Source: Pigmentiphaga sp. NML080357
Lineage (GTDB): Bacteria; Pseudomonadota; Gammaproteobacteria; Burkholderiales; Burkholderiaceae_B
Assembly: GCF_002188465.1 (NCBI RefSeq)
Contig: NZ_NINW01000003.1
Span: 124,001 to 188,000, forward strand
Reading direction: 5' to 3'
Length of the DNA stretch: 64,000 nt
Part shown: positions 16,791 through 25,582 of the stretch, piece after piece
Numbering within the stretch: position 1 is the stretch's first letter
Layout of the letters: each line of letters opens with the position of its first letter
Translations under genes and position numbers: made by a program
The notes under the pieces: generated by a model
Databases searched by the model: none
The model's input: the letters and a program-made list of their open reading frames with translations, nothing else
Told to the model about the DNA's origin: nothing

Positions 16791-18491
16791 TCAAACGCTG
16801 ACTTCGGCCAGCTTGGTGCCCGCCGTGGCGGCGGGCTGGCCGCTGTCGCGGATGTGGCGGTTGACGGCACTCAGCACGGCCTTGAAGGAGGCCGTGACGA
16901 TGTCGCTGTCCACGCCCACGCCGAAGCCGGTGGGCGCGTCGCCCACGCGCACTTCCACGTAGCAGGCGGCCGAAGCGTCGGCGCCCACCCCGATGGAGTG
17001 CTCGTGGTAATCCATCATCCGCATCGGCAACTCCAGCGCCTGCACGAAGGCGTCGATCGGACCGTTGCCGGTGCCGACCAGCGTACGTGCCTGACCGTCG
17101 ACCAGCACATCGACCTCGACCCGCACGCCCTGGTCGATGCTGGCCATGCGATGCCGGACGAAGCGATAGGGCTCATGCTGTTCGAGGTACTCGCGGCTGA
17201 AGATCGAGTAGACGTCGGACGCCGTCACTTCGCGGCCGGTTTCGTCGGTCACGCGCTGGATGGCGCGGCTGAACTCGATCTGGAGGCGGCGCGGCAGGTC
17301 GAGCCCGTACTCCTGCTGCAACAGGTAGGAGACCCCGCCCTTGCCCGACTGGCTGTTGACGCGGATGACGGCGTCGTAGCTGCGGCCTACGTCGGCCGGG
17401 TCGATGGGCAGGTAGGGCACGTCCCAGATGGTATCCGGCTGGCGCTGCGCGAAGCCCTTCTTGATCGCGTCCTGGTGCGAACCGGAGAAGGCGGTGAAGA
17501 CGAGGTCGCCCACATACGGATGGCGCGGGTGCACCGGCAATTGCGTGCAGTATTCGACGCAGCGGCGCACCTCGTCGATGTCGGAGAAATCCAGCCCGGG
17601 CGAGACGCCCTGGCTGTACAGGTTCAGCGCGAGCGTGACGAGGTCCACGTTGCCGGTGCGCTCGCCATGGCCGAACAGGCAGCCCTCGATGCGCTCGGCG
17701 CCGGCCAGCACGGCCAACTCGGCGGCCGCCACGGCGGTGCCGCGGTCATTGTGCGGGTGGACGCTGAGGATGATGCTGTCGCGGTTGGCCAGGTTGCGGT
17801 GCATCCATTCGATCTGGTCGGCATAGACGTTGGGCATCGCGCATTCGACCGTGGCCGGGAGGTTCAGGATGATCTTGCGGTTGGGCGTCGCGCCCCAGGC
17901 CTCGACCACCGCGTCGCAGACTTCCTTCGCGAAATCGAGCTCCGACGAACTGAACACCTCGGGCGAGTACTGGTAGACCCATTCGGTGTCGGGACGCGCG
18001 TCGGTCAACTCCTTGATGAGGCGAGTGCCGTCGAGCGCGATCTGCTTGACCTCTTCGCGCGACATGCCGAACACGATGCGGCGGAAGGCCGGTGCGATGG
18101 CGTTGTACATGTGCACGATCACGCGGCGTCCGCCCTCGACCGACTCGATCGTGCGGCGGATGAGGTCTTCGCGCGACTGCGTCAACACTTCGATGGTGAC
18201 GTCCTCGGGCACCCGGTTCTGGTCGATCAGCCCGCGGATGAAGTCGAAGTCCGTCTGCGAGGCGGCGGGGAAGCCGACCTCAATTTCCTTGAAGCCGATC
18301 TCGACGAGCTTCTCGAACAGGCGGGTCTTGCGCTCGCCGTTCATGGGCTCGATCAGCGCCTGGTTGCCGTCGCGCAGGTCGGTGCTCATCCAGATCGGCG
18401 GCTTGGTCATGCGGCGATTGGGCCAGGTACGCTCGGAAAAATCGTACGCGGGGAAGGGGCGGTATTTCGCCTCGGGATTCTTCAACATCAT
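16791..18491 (-). CDS. leuA: 2-isopropylmalate synthase (long, LeuA2 type)
   Basis: Condenses acetyl-CoA with 2-ketoisovalerate, the committed step of leucine synthesis. The 566-residue protein has the HMGL/TIM-barrel domain, with DLRDGNQA near residue 40, the HPHND metal-binding motif, and [14 protein letters not shown]. It ends in the C-terminal LeuA allosteric domain through which leucine inhibits. The ATG ATG start is preceded by AGGAGC. A 40-codon reading frame with three tandem CTA Leu codons lies 85 bp upstream and may be an attenuation leader. Confidence 0.95.
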   Translation of the reverse strand: MMLKNPEAKYRPFPAYDFSERTWPNRRMTKPPIWMSTDLRDGNQALIEPMNGERKTRLFEKLVEIGFKEIEVGFPAASQTDFDFIRGLIDQNRVPEDVTIEVLTQSREDLIRRTIESVEGGRRVIVHMYNAIAPAFRRIVFGMSREEVKQIALDGTRLIKELTDARPDTEWVYQYSPEVFSSSELDFAKEVCDAVVEAWGATPNRKIILNLPATVECAMPNVYADQIEWMHRNLANRDSIILSVHPHNDRGTAVAAAELAVLAGAERIEGCLFGHGERTGNVDLVTLALNLYSQGVSPGLDFSDIDEVRRCVEYCTQLPVHPRHPYVGDLVFTAFSGSHQDAIKKGFAQRQPDTIWDVPYLPIDPADVGRSYDAVIRVNSQSGKGGVSYLLQQEYGLDLPRRLQIEFSRAIQRVTDETGREVTASDVYSIFSREYLEQHEPYRFVRHRMASIDQGVRVEVDVLVDGQARTLVGTGNGPIDAFVQALELPMRMMDYHEHSIGVGADASAACYVEVRVGDAPTGFGVGVDSDIVTASFKAVLSAVNRHIRDSGQPAATAGTKLAEVSV

Positions 18492-18920
18492 GGAATGCTC
18501 CTGCTACTGCTGACTCGGAAATGACGGATGGACCGTGTGAGTGGCCGAGTGAGGCTGCCGAACTGCCACGAGGACGCTAGGCCCGGCAACCGATCGGTAG
18601 TAGTAGCGAGGAGGCGATGATGGCGACGATCGCGCGCACGTCGGCACCCAGCGCGGCTTGGCGCTGAATGGCGATGGTGCGGATGGCGGTAGGGGCCATG
18701 GTTGCGATCGTGCGGTCTGAAGGGACGCGGAATGTGCGTGAAGCGTTAGTCAACCATAAATCGGGTCGGCTGGCAAGTCGCCTTGGGAACAGCCTTTTCT
18801 TGGCAGGCTTCGATCCGCACACCGCCCGAGAGGGCGAACCACCGCGTTTCAGGGGTAAACCCGGGATACCGCGGCGCTTGCCGCCGGTTCACCATCCTTC
18901 AAAAAGAGAAGGAGACAGCC
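18492..18920. other. 429-bp divergent region between leuA and prpE
   Basis: Holds the candidate leu leader peptide frame on the minus strand (18577-18699). Between that frame and leuA is an mRNA stretch with some capacity to fold (TGCCG near 18588 with CGGCA near 18558). The prpE promoter side carries the GAAGGAG ribosome-binding site at 18908-18914. No further gene is evident. Confidence 0.6.
18577..18699 (-). CDS. Candidate leu leader peptide with three tandem CTA codons
   Basis: A 40-codon frame on the leuA strand, ending 85 bp before the leuA start. Its C-terminal part reads AIVAIIASSLLLPIGCRA, with the three Leu encoded CTA CTA CTA (18606-18598), the rarest Leu codon in DNA of this composition. 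Ile ATC codons cluster just before them. This is the arrangement of classical leucine-operon attenuator leaders, where ribosome stalling at scarce Leu-tRNA controls the downstream gene. The ATG at 18699 lacks a good ribosome-binding site, so the true start is uncertain. CUACU of the control codons can pair with AGUAG just before the leuA Shine-Dalgarno. Confidence 0.5.
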   Translation of the reverse strand: MAPTAIRTIAIQRQAALGADVRAIVAIIASSLLLPIGCRA

Positions 18921-20813
18921 GTGGCAAGCTACCAGGCCTTCTATGCGCGTTCGGTCGACGAGCCGGAGCAGTTCTGGAACGAACAGGCGCAGCTCGTCGC
19001 CTGGCACACGCCGTCCTTCGAGACGCTGGATCTCTCCAACCCGCCCTTCTCGCGCTGGTTCGTCGGCGGGCTGACCAATCTGTGCCATAACGCGGTGGAC
19101 CGACACCTGGCCCAACGGGGCGACCAGCCGGCGCTGGTCCATGTCTCCACGGAAACCGGCAGCGAATCGACCTACACCTATGCGCAGTTGCACGACGAGG
19201 TCAACCGCATGGCCGCCGTCATGCAGTCCCTGGGCGTGCGGCGCGGCGATCGCGTGCTGATCTACATGCCCATGATTCCCGAGGCGGCCTTCGCCATGCT
19301 CGCCTGCGTGCGCATCGGCGCGATCCACTCCGTGGTGTTCGGCGGCTTTGCCTCGGCCAGCCTGGCCACGCGCATCGACGATGCCCGGCCGGCGCTGGTG
19401 GTGTCGGCCGACGCCGGTTCGCGGGCCGGCAAGGTGATCCCGTACAAGCCGCTGCTGGACGAGGCGCTGCGCCTGGCTTCCCATGCCCCCGCCAACGTGC
19501 TGCTGGTGGACCGGGGCCTGGCGCCCATGCCGCTGCAGGAAGGAAGGGACCATGCCTATGCCCCGCTGCGCGAGCGCCATGCCCATGCGCGCATTCCCTG
19601 CGTGTGGCTGGAATCGAACGAGCCGTCGTACATCCTCTACACCTCCGGCACCACCGGCAAGCCCAAGGGCGTGCAGCGCGACACCGGCGGCTACGCAGTC
19701 GCGCTGGCGGCGTCGATGCGCCACATCTTCTGCGCCCGGCCGGGTGACGTGATGTTCACCACCTCCGACGTCGGCTGGGTGGTGGGCCACAGCTACATCG
19801 TCTACGGGCCGCTGATCGCCGGCATGACCACGCTCATGTACGAAGGCACGCCGGTGCGGCCCGACGGCGCCATCTGGTGGAAGCTGGTGGAGCAGTACCG
19901 CGTCACCCACATGTTCAGCGCGCCCACGGCGATACGCGTCTTGAAGAAGCAGGATCCCGAGACCTTGAGCCGGCATGACCTTTCCACGCTGCGCACACTG
20001 TTCCTGGCCGGCGAGCCGCTGGACGAGCCGACCGCCCGCTGGATACACGACGCCATCGGCAAGCCGGTCATCGACAACTACTGGCAGACCGAGACCGGCT
20101 GGCCCATGCTGGCGCTGCCGCGCGGCGTGGAAGGGCTGCCCACCAAGTTCGGCTCGCCCGGACTGCCGGTCTACGGCTACAAGCTGAAGATCGTCGACGA
20201 ATCGACCGGCGAGCCATGCGCCCCGGGCCGCAAGGGCGTGGTGGCCTTGGAAGCGCCGCTGCCGCCCGGCTGCATGAGCACGGTGTGGGGCGACGACGAA
20301 CGCTACGTCTCGACCTACTGGTCGGGATTTCCCGGCAAGCTGCTGTACTCGAGCTTCGACTGGGGCATCCAGGACGAAGACGGCTACGTGACCATCCTCG
20401 GCCGCACCGACGACGTCATCAACGTCGCCGGCCACCGGTTGGGCACGCGGGAAATCGAAGAAGCCGTTTCCAGCCACCCGGACATCGCCGAGGTCGCCGT
20501 AGTGGGCGTGCAAGACGCGCTCAAGGGCCAGGTGGCGATGGCCTTCGCCATCGCTCGCAATGCCGAACGCGCCGCCAGCGCCGAAGGGCGCATGCAGCTG
20601 GAAGGCGAAGTCATGCAGACGGTCGAGCGCAGGCTGGGGGCCGTGGCCCGGCCCGCGCGGGTGTTCTTCGTCGGCGCCCTGCCCAAGACGCGATCGGGCA
20701 AATTGCTGCGCCGGGCCATCCAGGCGATGGCCGAAGGACGGGACCCGGGCGACCTGACGACCATCGAGGATGCCGGCGCGCTGCAGCAGTTGAAGGAGGC
20801 GATGGCCGCTTAG
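18921..20813 (+). CDS. prpE: Propionyl-CoA synthetase (acyl-CoA synthetase)
   Basis: Activates propionate to propionyl-CoA through an acyl-AMP. The 630-residue protein opens SYQAFYARSVDEPEQFWNEQA, the ACAS N-terminal domain. It has the AMP-binding P-loop YILYTSGTTGKPKGVQ, the NYWQTETGWP motif, GRTDDVINVAGHRLGTREIE at the hinge, and the catalytic Lys in PKTRSGKLLRR. HYxxTP-type variation at NYWQTETGWPM and overall sequence fit PrpE better than acetyl-CoA synthetase. The start is GTG at 18921 with AAGGAG upstream. No prpBCD genes are adjacent. Confidence 0.88.
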   Translation: MASYQAFYARSVDEPEQFWNEQAQLVAWHTPSFETLDLSNPPFSRWFVGGLTNLCHNAVDRHLAQRGDQPALVHVSTETGSESTYTYAQLHDEVNRMAAVMQSLGVRRGDRVLIYMPMIPEAAFAMLACVRIGAIHSVVFGGFASASLATRIDDARPALVVSADAGSRAGKVIPYKPLLDEALRLASHAPANVLLVDRGLAPMPLQEGRDHAYAPLRERHAHARIPCVWLESNEPSYILYTSGTTGKPKGVQRDTGGYAVALAASMRHIFCARPGDVMFTTSDVGWVVGHSYIVYGPLIAGMTTLMYEGTPVRPDGAIWWKLVEQYRVTHMFSAPTAIRVLKKQDPETLSRHDLSTLRTLFLAGEPLDEPTARWIHDAIGKPVIDNYWQTETGWPMLALPRGVEGLPTKFGSPGLPVYGYKLKIVDESTGEPCAPGRKGVVALEAPLPPGCMSTVWGDDERYVSTYWSGFPGKLLYSSFDWGIQDEDGYVTILGRTDDVINVAGHRLGTREIEEAVSSHPDIAEVAVVGVQDALKGQVAMAFAIARNAERAASAEGRMQLEGEVMQTVERRLGAVARPARVFFVGALPKTRSGKLLRRAIQAMAEGRDPGDLTTIEDAGALQQLKEAMAA

Positions 20814-20838
20814 GCGCCCTGGCTGAGTCGCGAGAAGA

Positions 20839-21537
20839 CTACCCCAGCAGCGCCAGCGCCTCGCCCAGCCCGATCTCGCCCTTGAAGCCACCCGCGCTCG
20901 AGGCCGGCTCGCCGGCCTCCACCGCGTGCGCGAACCGCACCGCGGGATCCGCCTCGAGTTTCTCGTACAGCCGCTGCAGTCCGGGATAGTCGCGCCGGTC
21001 GACCACGGCGTGATAGTCGGTCCAGCGGGCAATGCCGATGAAATAGGCATCGGCCAGCGTGCGGTGTTCGCCCAGCAGCCAATCCTGCCCGCCCAGCTGC
21101 GCTTCCAGCTCGGCATGCGCGCGGCGCACTTTCTCCCGGCCGTAATCCACCAGCGCTGCCTTGCCCGGACCATCGTCCCCGTGCTCCAAGGCGTGCCAGA
21201 GCGGGCTGAAGGCGTTGAAAAAGCTGGTGTTGAGATAGGCCAGCATCTGATTGAGACGGTCGAAGTCCCGGCTGCCCTGGCGGAAGGCGAGCCGGTGTGC
21301 GACGCCATGCGGCGCGAGGTGGTTCAGGATGGCCAGGCTCTCGCTGATGAGATCCCCTTCGGCGGTCATGAGGGCGGGCGTCTCTCCGACCGGGTTGATG
21401 CGCCGATACGCCTCCGTAAGCGTGACTTCGGGCATCTCGATGCGGCAAAGGCGGTACGGCACGCCCAGCCATTCGAGCGCGACGATGGAGCCGAACGAGC
21501 AGCCCGAAGGCACGCCGTAGAAAAGAATGGGTTCCAT
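20839..21537 (-). CDS. Glutathione S-transferase family protein
   Basis: A 232-residue soluble GST. The N-terminal thioredoxin-fold domain contains GVPSGCSFGSIVALEWLGVPY and the glutathione-binding INPVGETPAL plus ISESLAILNHLA. The C-terminal helical domain contains the LGGQDWLLGEHRTLADAYF motif around the conserved Asp. The ATG at 21537 follows CAGGAG. It is divergent from a LysR gene that probably regulates it. The substrate is unknown. Confidence 0.88.
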   Translation of the reverse strand: MEPILFYGVPSGCSFGSIVALEWLGVPYRLCRIEMPEVTLTEAYRRINPVGETPALMTAEGDLISESLAILNHLAPHGVAHRLAFRQGSRDFDRLNQMLAYLNTSFFNAFSPLWHALEHGDDGPGKAALVDYGREKVRRAHAELEAQLGGQDWLLGEHRTLADAYFIGIARWTDYHAVVDRRDYPGLQRLYEKLEADPAVRFAHAVEAGEPASSAGGFKGEIGLGEALALLG

Positions 21538-21594
21538 GAATGTTCTCCTGTTCGATGATCGATGCCGCCAGGGCTCAGAGGGAACTGTAGATTC

Positions 21595-21658
21595 ATGGAC
21601 TTTGGATGAGTAGTCGGCAAAAATCGAACTTATCGTCTACACATATGGACTTTGCATG
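21595..21658. promoter_or_regulatory. Direct-repeat operator candidate between GST and LysR genes
   Basis: ATGGACTTTG(G/C)ATG occurs twice, at 21595 and 21645, exactly 50 bp apart on the same strand. The second copy overlaps the LysR start codon. The spacing of about five helical turns and the location between divergent genes suggest LysR binding sites. Confidence 0.4.
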
Positions 21659-22537
21659 CTCAATCTCAATGACGTGCGGCTCTTCGTGGCGGCGGTGGAG
21701 CACGGAGGGTTCGCGGCCGCCGCCAGGGCGCTTCGCGCGCCGAAGTCGACGCTGAGCAAGCGCGTGGCCGAATTGGAAGCCGCCTTGGGTGCGCGCCTGG
21801 TCCACCGCACTTCGCGCAGCTTCACCCTGACCGATGCGGGGCGCGCGTTCCACGAGCACGCCCGCGCGGCGCTGATCGAGGCCGAGGCGGCCGAGGACGC
21901 GGTGCGCAAGCGCGCGGCCGAGCCGTCCGGCACGGTGCGGATGACTGCCTCGATACCGGCGTCGCAGCTTTTCCTGGCCCGTGTATTGCCCGATTTCGCG
22001 CGGGCATTTCCGAAGGTGCACGTGGTCGTGGACGTGTCGGACCGCTTCGTCGACGTCGTGCAGGAAGGCTTCGACATCGCGCTGCGCAGCCATTTCTCGC
22101 CGCTCCCCGATTCGGGCCTGGTGCAGCGCCCGCTGCGCGCGGAAGACATCCTCCTGGTCGCCGCGCCGGCCTACCTGAAAAAACACAGGGTGCCGCGCAC
22201 GCCTGAGGACCTGCGAAACCACCATGGCTTGCTTGCCGATCCATCGGTGCAGACATGGCGCCTGAACGGTCCGCAGCACCGGTCGGTCGAGGTCGCGCCA
22301 GTGCCTCGCATGGCGGCGAACGAATCGATGGTGCTGCTGCACGCGGCGGTGGCGGGCCTCGGCGTGGTCTGCCTGCCCGCGGGGATGTGCGCCGAGGCCC
22401 TGGCGTCCGGCAGCCTCAAGCGAGTCTTGCCGGACTGGACCGCCGGCAAGGTGATGGAAACGCTCGTCATGCCGCATCGGCGCGGCCAACTGCCCGCGGT
22501 GCGCGCGCTGGTCGAGTTCCTGGTCGAACGCGCCTGA
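21656..22537 (+). CDS. LysR-family transcriptional regulator
   Basis: A 293-residue LysR regulator. The helix-turn-helix at residues 1-60 includes FAAAARALRAPKSTLSKRVAELE. The effector-binding domain follows from about residue 88 (GTVRMTASIPASQLFLARVLP). It groups by eye with the large LTTR subclass whose inner domain begins GxVRxTA. The ATG at 21656 lies inside the second copy of a 14-bp direct repeat. It probably regulates the divergent GST gene. Confidence 0.88.
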   Translation: MLNLNDVRLFVAAVEHGGFAAAARALRAPKSTLSKRVAELEAALGARLVHRTSRSFTLTDAGRAFHEHARAALIEAEAAEDAVRKRAAEPSGTVRMTASIPASQLFLARVLPDFARAFPKVHVVVDVSDRFVDVVQEGFDIALRSHFSPLPDSGLVQRPLRAEDILLVAAPAYLKKHRVPRTPEDLRNHHGLLADPSVQTWRLNGPQHRSVEVAPVPRMAANESMVLLHAAVAGLGVVCLPAGMCAEALASGSLKRVLPDWTAGKVMETLVMPHRRGQLPAVRALVEFLVERA

Positions 22538-22575
22538 CCCATCACGAGCGGCCGCGCCCGCTCCTGGCCGCAGCC

Positions 22576-23478
22576 TCAGCCGCGCACGAGCCCGGCCAGC
22601 GCCCGGCAGAAGGCCCGGGCGGCGGGGCCCGGCGGCGCGTCCATGCGATGGGCCAGATAGGCTTCGGAGGCCGCCTGGCTGTCCCGGCCCAGCGAAGGCG
22701 TATCGAGCCGGGCCAGCCGGCCCTCCGCCAGATCGCGTTCCACCTGCCATGCCGGCAGGCGGCCCCACCCCACGCCCGCGAGAATGAGCTGGTGCTTGGT
22801 GTCCTGCGTACTGACGCGGCAAGTCTGCGGGGACAGCACGCCGAAATCCCGCCCCACCGTCATGGTGCTCGGATCGGAAAGGACGATTTGCAGATGACCG
22901 GCCAGCTCCGCCGCGCCGAGCGGCCGGCCGGCTCCGGCCAGGGGATGGGCCGGGCTGGCCACCGCGACGACGTCGACCGTGCACAGCGCTTCCATGGCGA
23001 TCTGCGGACTGCGGAAATGCTCGCCCACGGTAATGCCGAGGCCGTGGCGCCGTTCCAGCAAGCCCGCCAGCGGCCCGCCGAGCGGTTCGACGGCCAGCCG
23101 GATGGCGACCGTCGGATAGCCGGCCCGCATGGCATTCAAGGCCTCCGCCACGGCGGCGATCGGGAACAGCGTGTCGACCACCAGCGACAGTTCCAGCTCC
23201 ACGCCTTCGCCCATGCCCTGCGCACGCGCCCGCATGGCGTCCACGCGCAGCAGTATGTCGCGCGCATCGGCCAGCAGAGCCCGGCCCTCATCCGTCAGCA
23301 CAGGCCGATGGCCTCCCCGGTCGAACAGCGCGACGCCGAGTTCCGCTTCCATTCTCGCAATGGCGTGACTGACGGCCGATTGCGCGCGCAGCAGCCGGCC
23401 TGCGCCCGCGCGGAAACTGCCGGCGTCCGCCACGGCGACGAACACGCGCATCTGGTCGAAAGTAAGGCCATCGATCAT
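22576..23478 (-). CDS. LysR-family transcriptional regulator
   Basis: A 300-residue LysR regulator with helix-turn-helix FRAGAGRLLRAQSAVSHAIARME near residues 22-44 and an effector domain beginning around residue 92. It is divergent from an MFS exporter gene at 23618, which it likely controls. A short A+T-rich stretch between them (23480-23515) probably holds the promoters. Confidence 0.88.
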   Translation of the reverse strand: MIDGLTFDQMRVFVAVADAGSFRAGAGRLLRAQSAVSHAIARMEAELGVALFDRGGHRPVLTDEGRALLADARDILLRVDAMRARAQGMGEGVELELSLVVDTLFPIAAVAEALNAMRAGYPTVAIRLAVEPLGGPLAGLLERRHGLGITVGEHFRSPQIAMEALCTVDVVAVASPAHPLAGAGRPLGAAELAGHLQIVLSDPSTMTVGRDFGVLSPQTCRVSTQDTKHQLILAGVGWGRLPAWQVERDLAEGRLARLDTPSLGRDSQAASEAYLAHRMDAPPGPAARAFCRALAGLVRG

Positions 23479-23617
23479 GATCGATTAATTGGATAAAAGA
23501 CATCTAAATAATGTCACTTTTGCGGGATGCCGGCCAACCCTATTCTGCAAGCGAAGGCACGACGGCGTACGAGACGCGGCAGCCCGCCGCCCGCGCCGGC
23601 AAGACAGGGACTTGGCC

Positions 23618-24868
23618 ATGCTCGCAATCCGTTCCGTTGAATCCACCAGAGAGAGGCGCCGCTGGACGCCGGTCTGGATCGTCGTCGGCAGCGGCGTGGT
23701 CCTCGCGCTGCAAGTCGGCAAGGCATCGATCGCCGGACCGCTGCTGCGCGGCGACCTGGGACTGGACCTGGCCGCCATTGGATGGCTGACCGCAGTCATT
23801 GCCGTACTCGGCATGCTGGGTGGAATGCCGGCCGGCTCCCTGGTGGCCGCCTGGGGCGACCGGCGCGTCTTTCTCGCGGGCATCGGCGCAAGCGCGGTGG
23901 GCGCCGCCCTGGGCGCGCTGGCGCCAGGCTATGGCTGGCTGCTTGCGGCGCGCCTGGCCGAAGGGCTCGGTTTCCTCCTGGTCGTCGTGGCCGGGCCGGC
24001 GCTGTTGCAGCGCGTGGCCGTGCCGGGGCAGCGCAACCTGTCGTTTGCGCTCTGGAGCTGCTTCATGCCCACCGGCATGGCGCTGGCCATGCTGGCCGGC
24101 CCGCTGTTCTCCTCCTGGCGGGCGATGTGGTGGGCAAGCGCGGCGCTGTCGGCGATCGCCCTGGCGGCGGCCGTGTCGCTGCCGGCTTCCGCGCGCGGCA
24201 CATGGACAGGATGGCGCAACACCGGCCGCGACAGCCTGGCGACGCTGCGCGGGCGCGGACCGCTGTTGCTCGCGGCCGGTTTCGGGCTGTATAGCCTGCA
24301 GTTCTTCGCCCTGTTCAGCTTCCTGCCCATCCTGCTGACCGAACGGATGAGCATGCCGTTGCAGACCGCCGGGCTGTTCGCCGCGGCCGCCACGGCGGCC
24401 AACATCGCGGGCAACCTGTGCGCCGGCTTCCTGATCGAGCGTGGCGTGGCGCGCTGGACGCTGGTGGCCGGCGCAAGCGTCGTCATGGGGCTGGCCGGCT
24501 GCGGCATTTTCCTGCCGCTGCTGCCCGATACGGGCGCGTTCCTGCTTTGCGTCCTGTTTTCGGCGGCCGGCGGCCTGGTGCCGGCCACATTGCTGGCGAC
24601 CGCCCCCATGGCGGCGCCGCAGGCGCATCTCGTGCCGCTTGTCATCGGGTTGATGATGCAGGGCAACAACGTGGGCCAGGTCGCCGGACCGGCGGCGGTC
24701 GGCGGCGCCATCCAGGCCTTCGGCTGGCCCGCGGCCGCGGTCATCGTCGCGGTGGCCGGCTTGCTGGCGGTCGGCGTGGCGCTGGGACTGCGCCGACTGG
24801 GACGGCCCGGTCCCGATGCCGCGCAGCGGGGAAACGACAGCGGAAAAACCGCCGTCCGGGGGTCTTGA
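23618..24868 (+). CDS. MFS transporter
   Basis: A 416-residue major facilitator with about twelve hydrophobic helices. After a short basic N-terminus, helix 1 reads WIVVGSGVVLALQVGKAS. The loop-2 motif is GSLVAAWGDRRVFL, and a GLGFLLVVVAGPALLQRV segment lies in helix 4-5. The ATG at 23618 is used. Upstream in-frame codons to 23489 have no family character. It may export a drug or metabolite under control of the divergent LysR. The stop codon overlaps a heat-shock -35-like element of the next gene. Confidence 0.82.
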   Translation: MLAIRSVESTRERRRWTPVWIVVGSGVVLALQVGKASIAGPLLRGDLGLDLAAIGWLTAVIAVLGMLGGMPAGSLVAAWGDRRVFLAGIGASAVGAALGALAPGYGWLLAARLAEGLGFLLVVVAGPALLQRVAVPGQRNLSFALWSCFMPTGMALAMLAGPLFSSWRAMWWASAALSAIALAAAVSLPASARGTWTGWRNTGRDSLATLRGRGPLLLAAGFGLYSLQFFALFSFLPILLTERMSMPLQTAGLFAAAATAANIAGNLCAGFLIERGVARWTLVAGASVVMGLAGCGIFLPLLPDTGAFLLCVLFSAAGGLVPATLLATAPMAAPQAHLVPLVIGLMMQGNNVGQVAGPAAVGGAIQAFGWPAAAVIVAVAGLLAVGVALGLRRLGRPGPDAAQRGNDSGKTAVRGS

Positions 24869-24870
24869 AA
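24864..24870 (+). promoter_or_regulatory. Sigma-32-like -35 element upstream of hsp20
   Basis: CTTGAAA matches the heat-shock sigma factor -35 consensus and stands about 90 bp before the hsp20 start, overlapping the MFS stop codon. No strong CCCCAT-type -10 is seen at the expected distance. CGTCCAGA at 24881 is the nearest approximation. Confidence 0.4.
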
Positions 24871-24899
24871 AGCGGCGGACCGTCCAGAAATTGGGCTTA

Positions 24900-24948
24900 G
24901 GGGATGCCGTAGTCGGGTCCCCGGTGAAACTTGCTGACTAATCAGGAG
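24900..24948 (+). promoter_or_regulatory. ROSE-like RNA thermometer in the hsp20 5' UTR
   Basis: Two hairpins precede the hsp20 start. Hairpin 1 pairs GGGGA (24900-24904) with TCCCC (24918-24922), with CCG/CGG inside. Hairpin 2 pairs CTTGCTGA (24930-24937) with TCAGGAG (24942-24948) over a CTAA loop. One G is left bulged, and the Shine-Dalgarno AGGAG is buried in the 3' strand. A CUUGCU strand with a bulged G opposite AGGAG is the diagnostic geometry of ROSE elements, which open on heating. The sequence match is direct and the function is inferred. Confidence 0.6.
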
Positions 24949-24957
24949 ATTCGAGCC

Positions 24958-25428
24958 ATGAACGCTGCTTTTTCTCTGGCACCCTTGTTCCGCCATTCCG
25001 TCGGTTTCGACCGCTTCAACGACTTGTTCGAATTCGCGCTGCGTAACGACACGGGCAGCACCTATCCGCCCTACAACGTCGAGAAGCGTGGCGACGACGA
25101 CTACCGCATCGTGATCGCGGCGGCCGGCCTGCGCGATGAGGACCTGGACGTCCAGGTCGAGCGCGGCGTGCTGACCGTGACCGGTGGCCGGCGCGAGAAG
25201 GACGAAGACAAGGTCACCTACCTGTATCAGGGCATCGCGCAACGCGCCTTCAAGCTGTCGTTCCGCCTTGCCGACCACATCGAAGTGCGCGGCGCCCATC
25301 TCGAGAACGGCCTGCTGCACATCGACCTGGTAAGGCAAGTGCCTGAAGAAGCCAAGCCCAAGCGCATCGCGATCGGCAGCGCCGCCCCGGCGCAACGCCA
25401 GCAACCCGCGCTGGCCAACGCGGCCTGA
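24958..25428 (+). CDS. Small heat-shock protein, Hsp20/IbpA type
   Basis: A 156-residue chaperone that holds unfolding proteins. The N-terminal arm is FSLAPLFRHSVGFDRFNDLFE. The alpha-crystallin domain spans about residues 36-130 with YRIVIAAAGLRDEDLDVQVE, the GIAQRAFKLSFRLADHIEV segment and GLLHIDL near its end. A short Gln/Ala-rich tail follows. The ATG at 24958 has AGGAG sequestered in a hairpin. This fits heat-induced translation. A long terminator hairpin follows the gene. Confidence 0.92.
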   Translation: MNAAFSLAPLFRHSVGFDRFNDLFEFALRNDTGSTYPPYNVEKRGDDDYRIVIAAAGLRDEDLDVQVERGVLTVTGGRREKDEDKVTYLYQGIAQRAFKLSFRLADHIEVRGAHLENGLLHIDLVRQVPEEAKPKRIAIGSAAPAQRQQPALANAA

Positions 25429-25512
25429 GCGAAGCCGCAGCACCGGGCCGCGGACTCTCCCCGGCGCCGGCGGAGAACCGCCCGCGGACCGGCGAGCCGC
25501 GGCACCGCATCC

Positions 25513-25550
25513 AGCCCCATGGCCGGCCCGCCCGGCCATGGGGCTGTTTT
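25513..25550 (+). terminator. Intrinsic terminator after hsp20
   Basis: A perfect 14-bp stem (25513-25526 with 25532-25545, 5-nt loop) is followed by GTTTT. It stands between convergent hsp20 and the flavin reductase gene and should terminate hsp20 transcripts strongly. Confidence 0.85.
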
Positions 25551-25582
25551 ACTTGTTGCAGCGGCGGTGACCCGGCGTCGCG

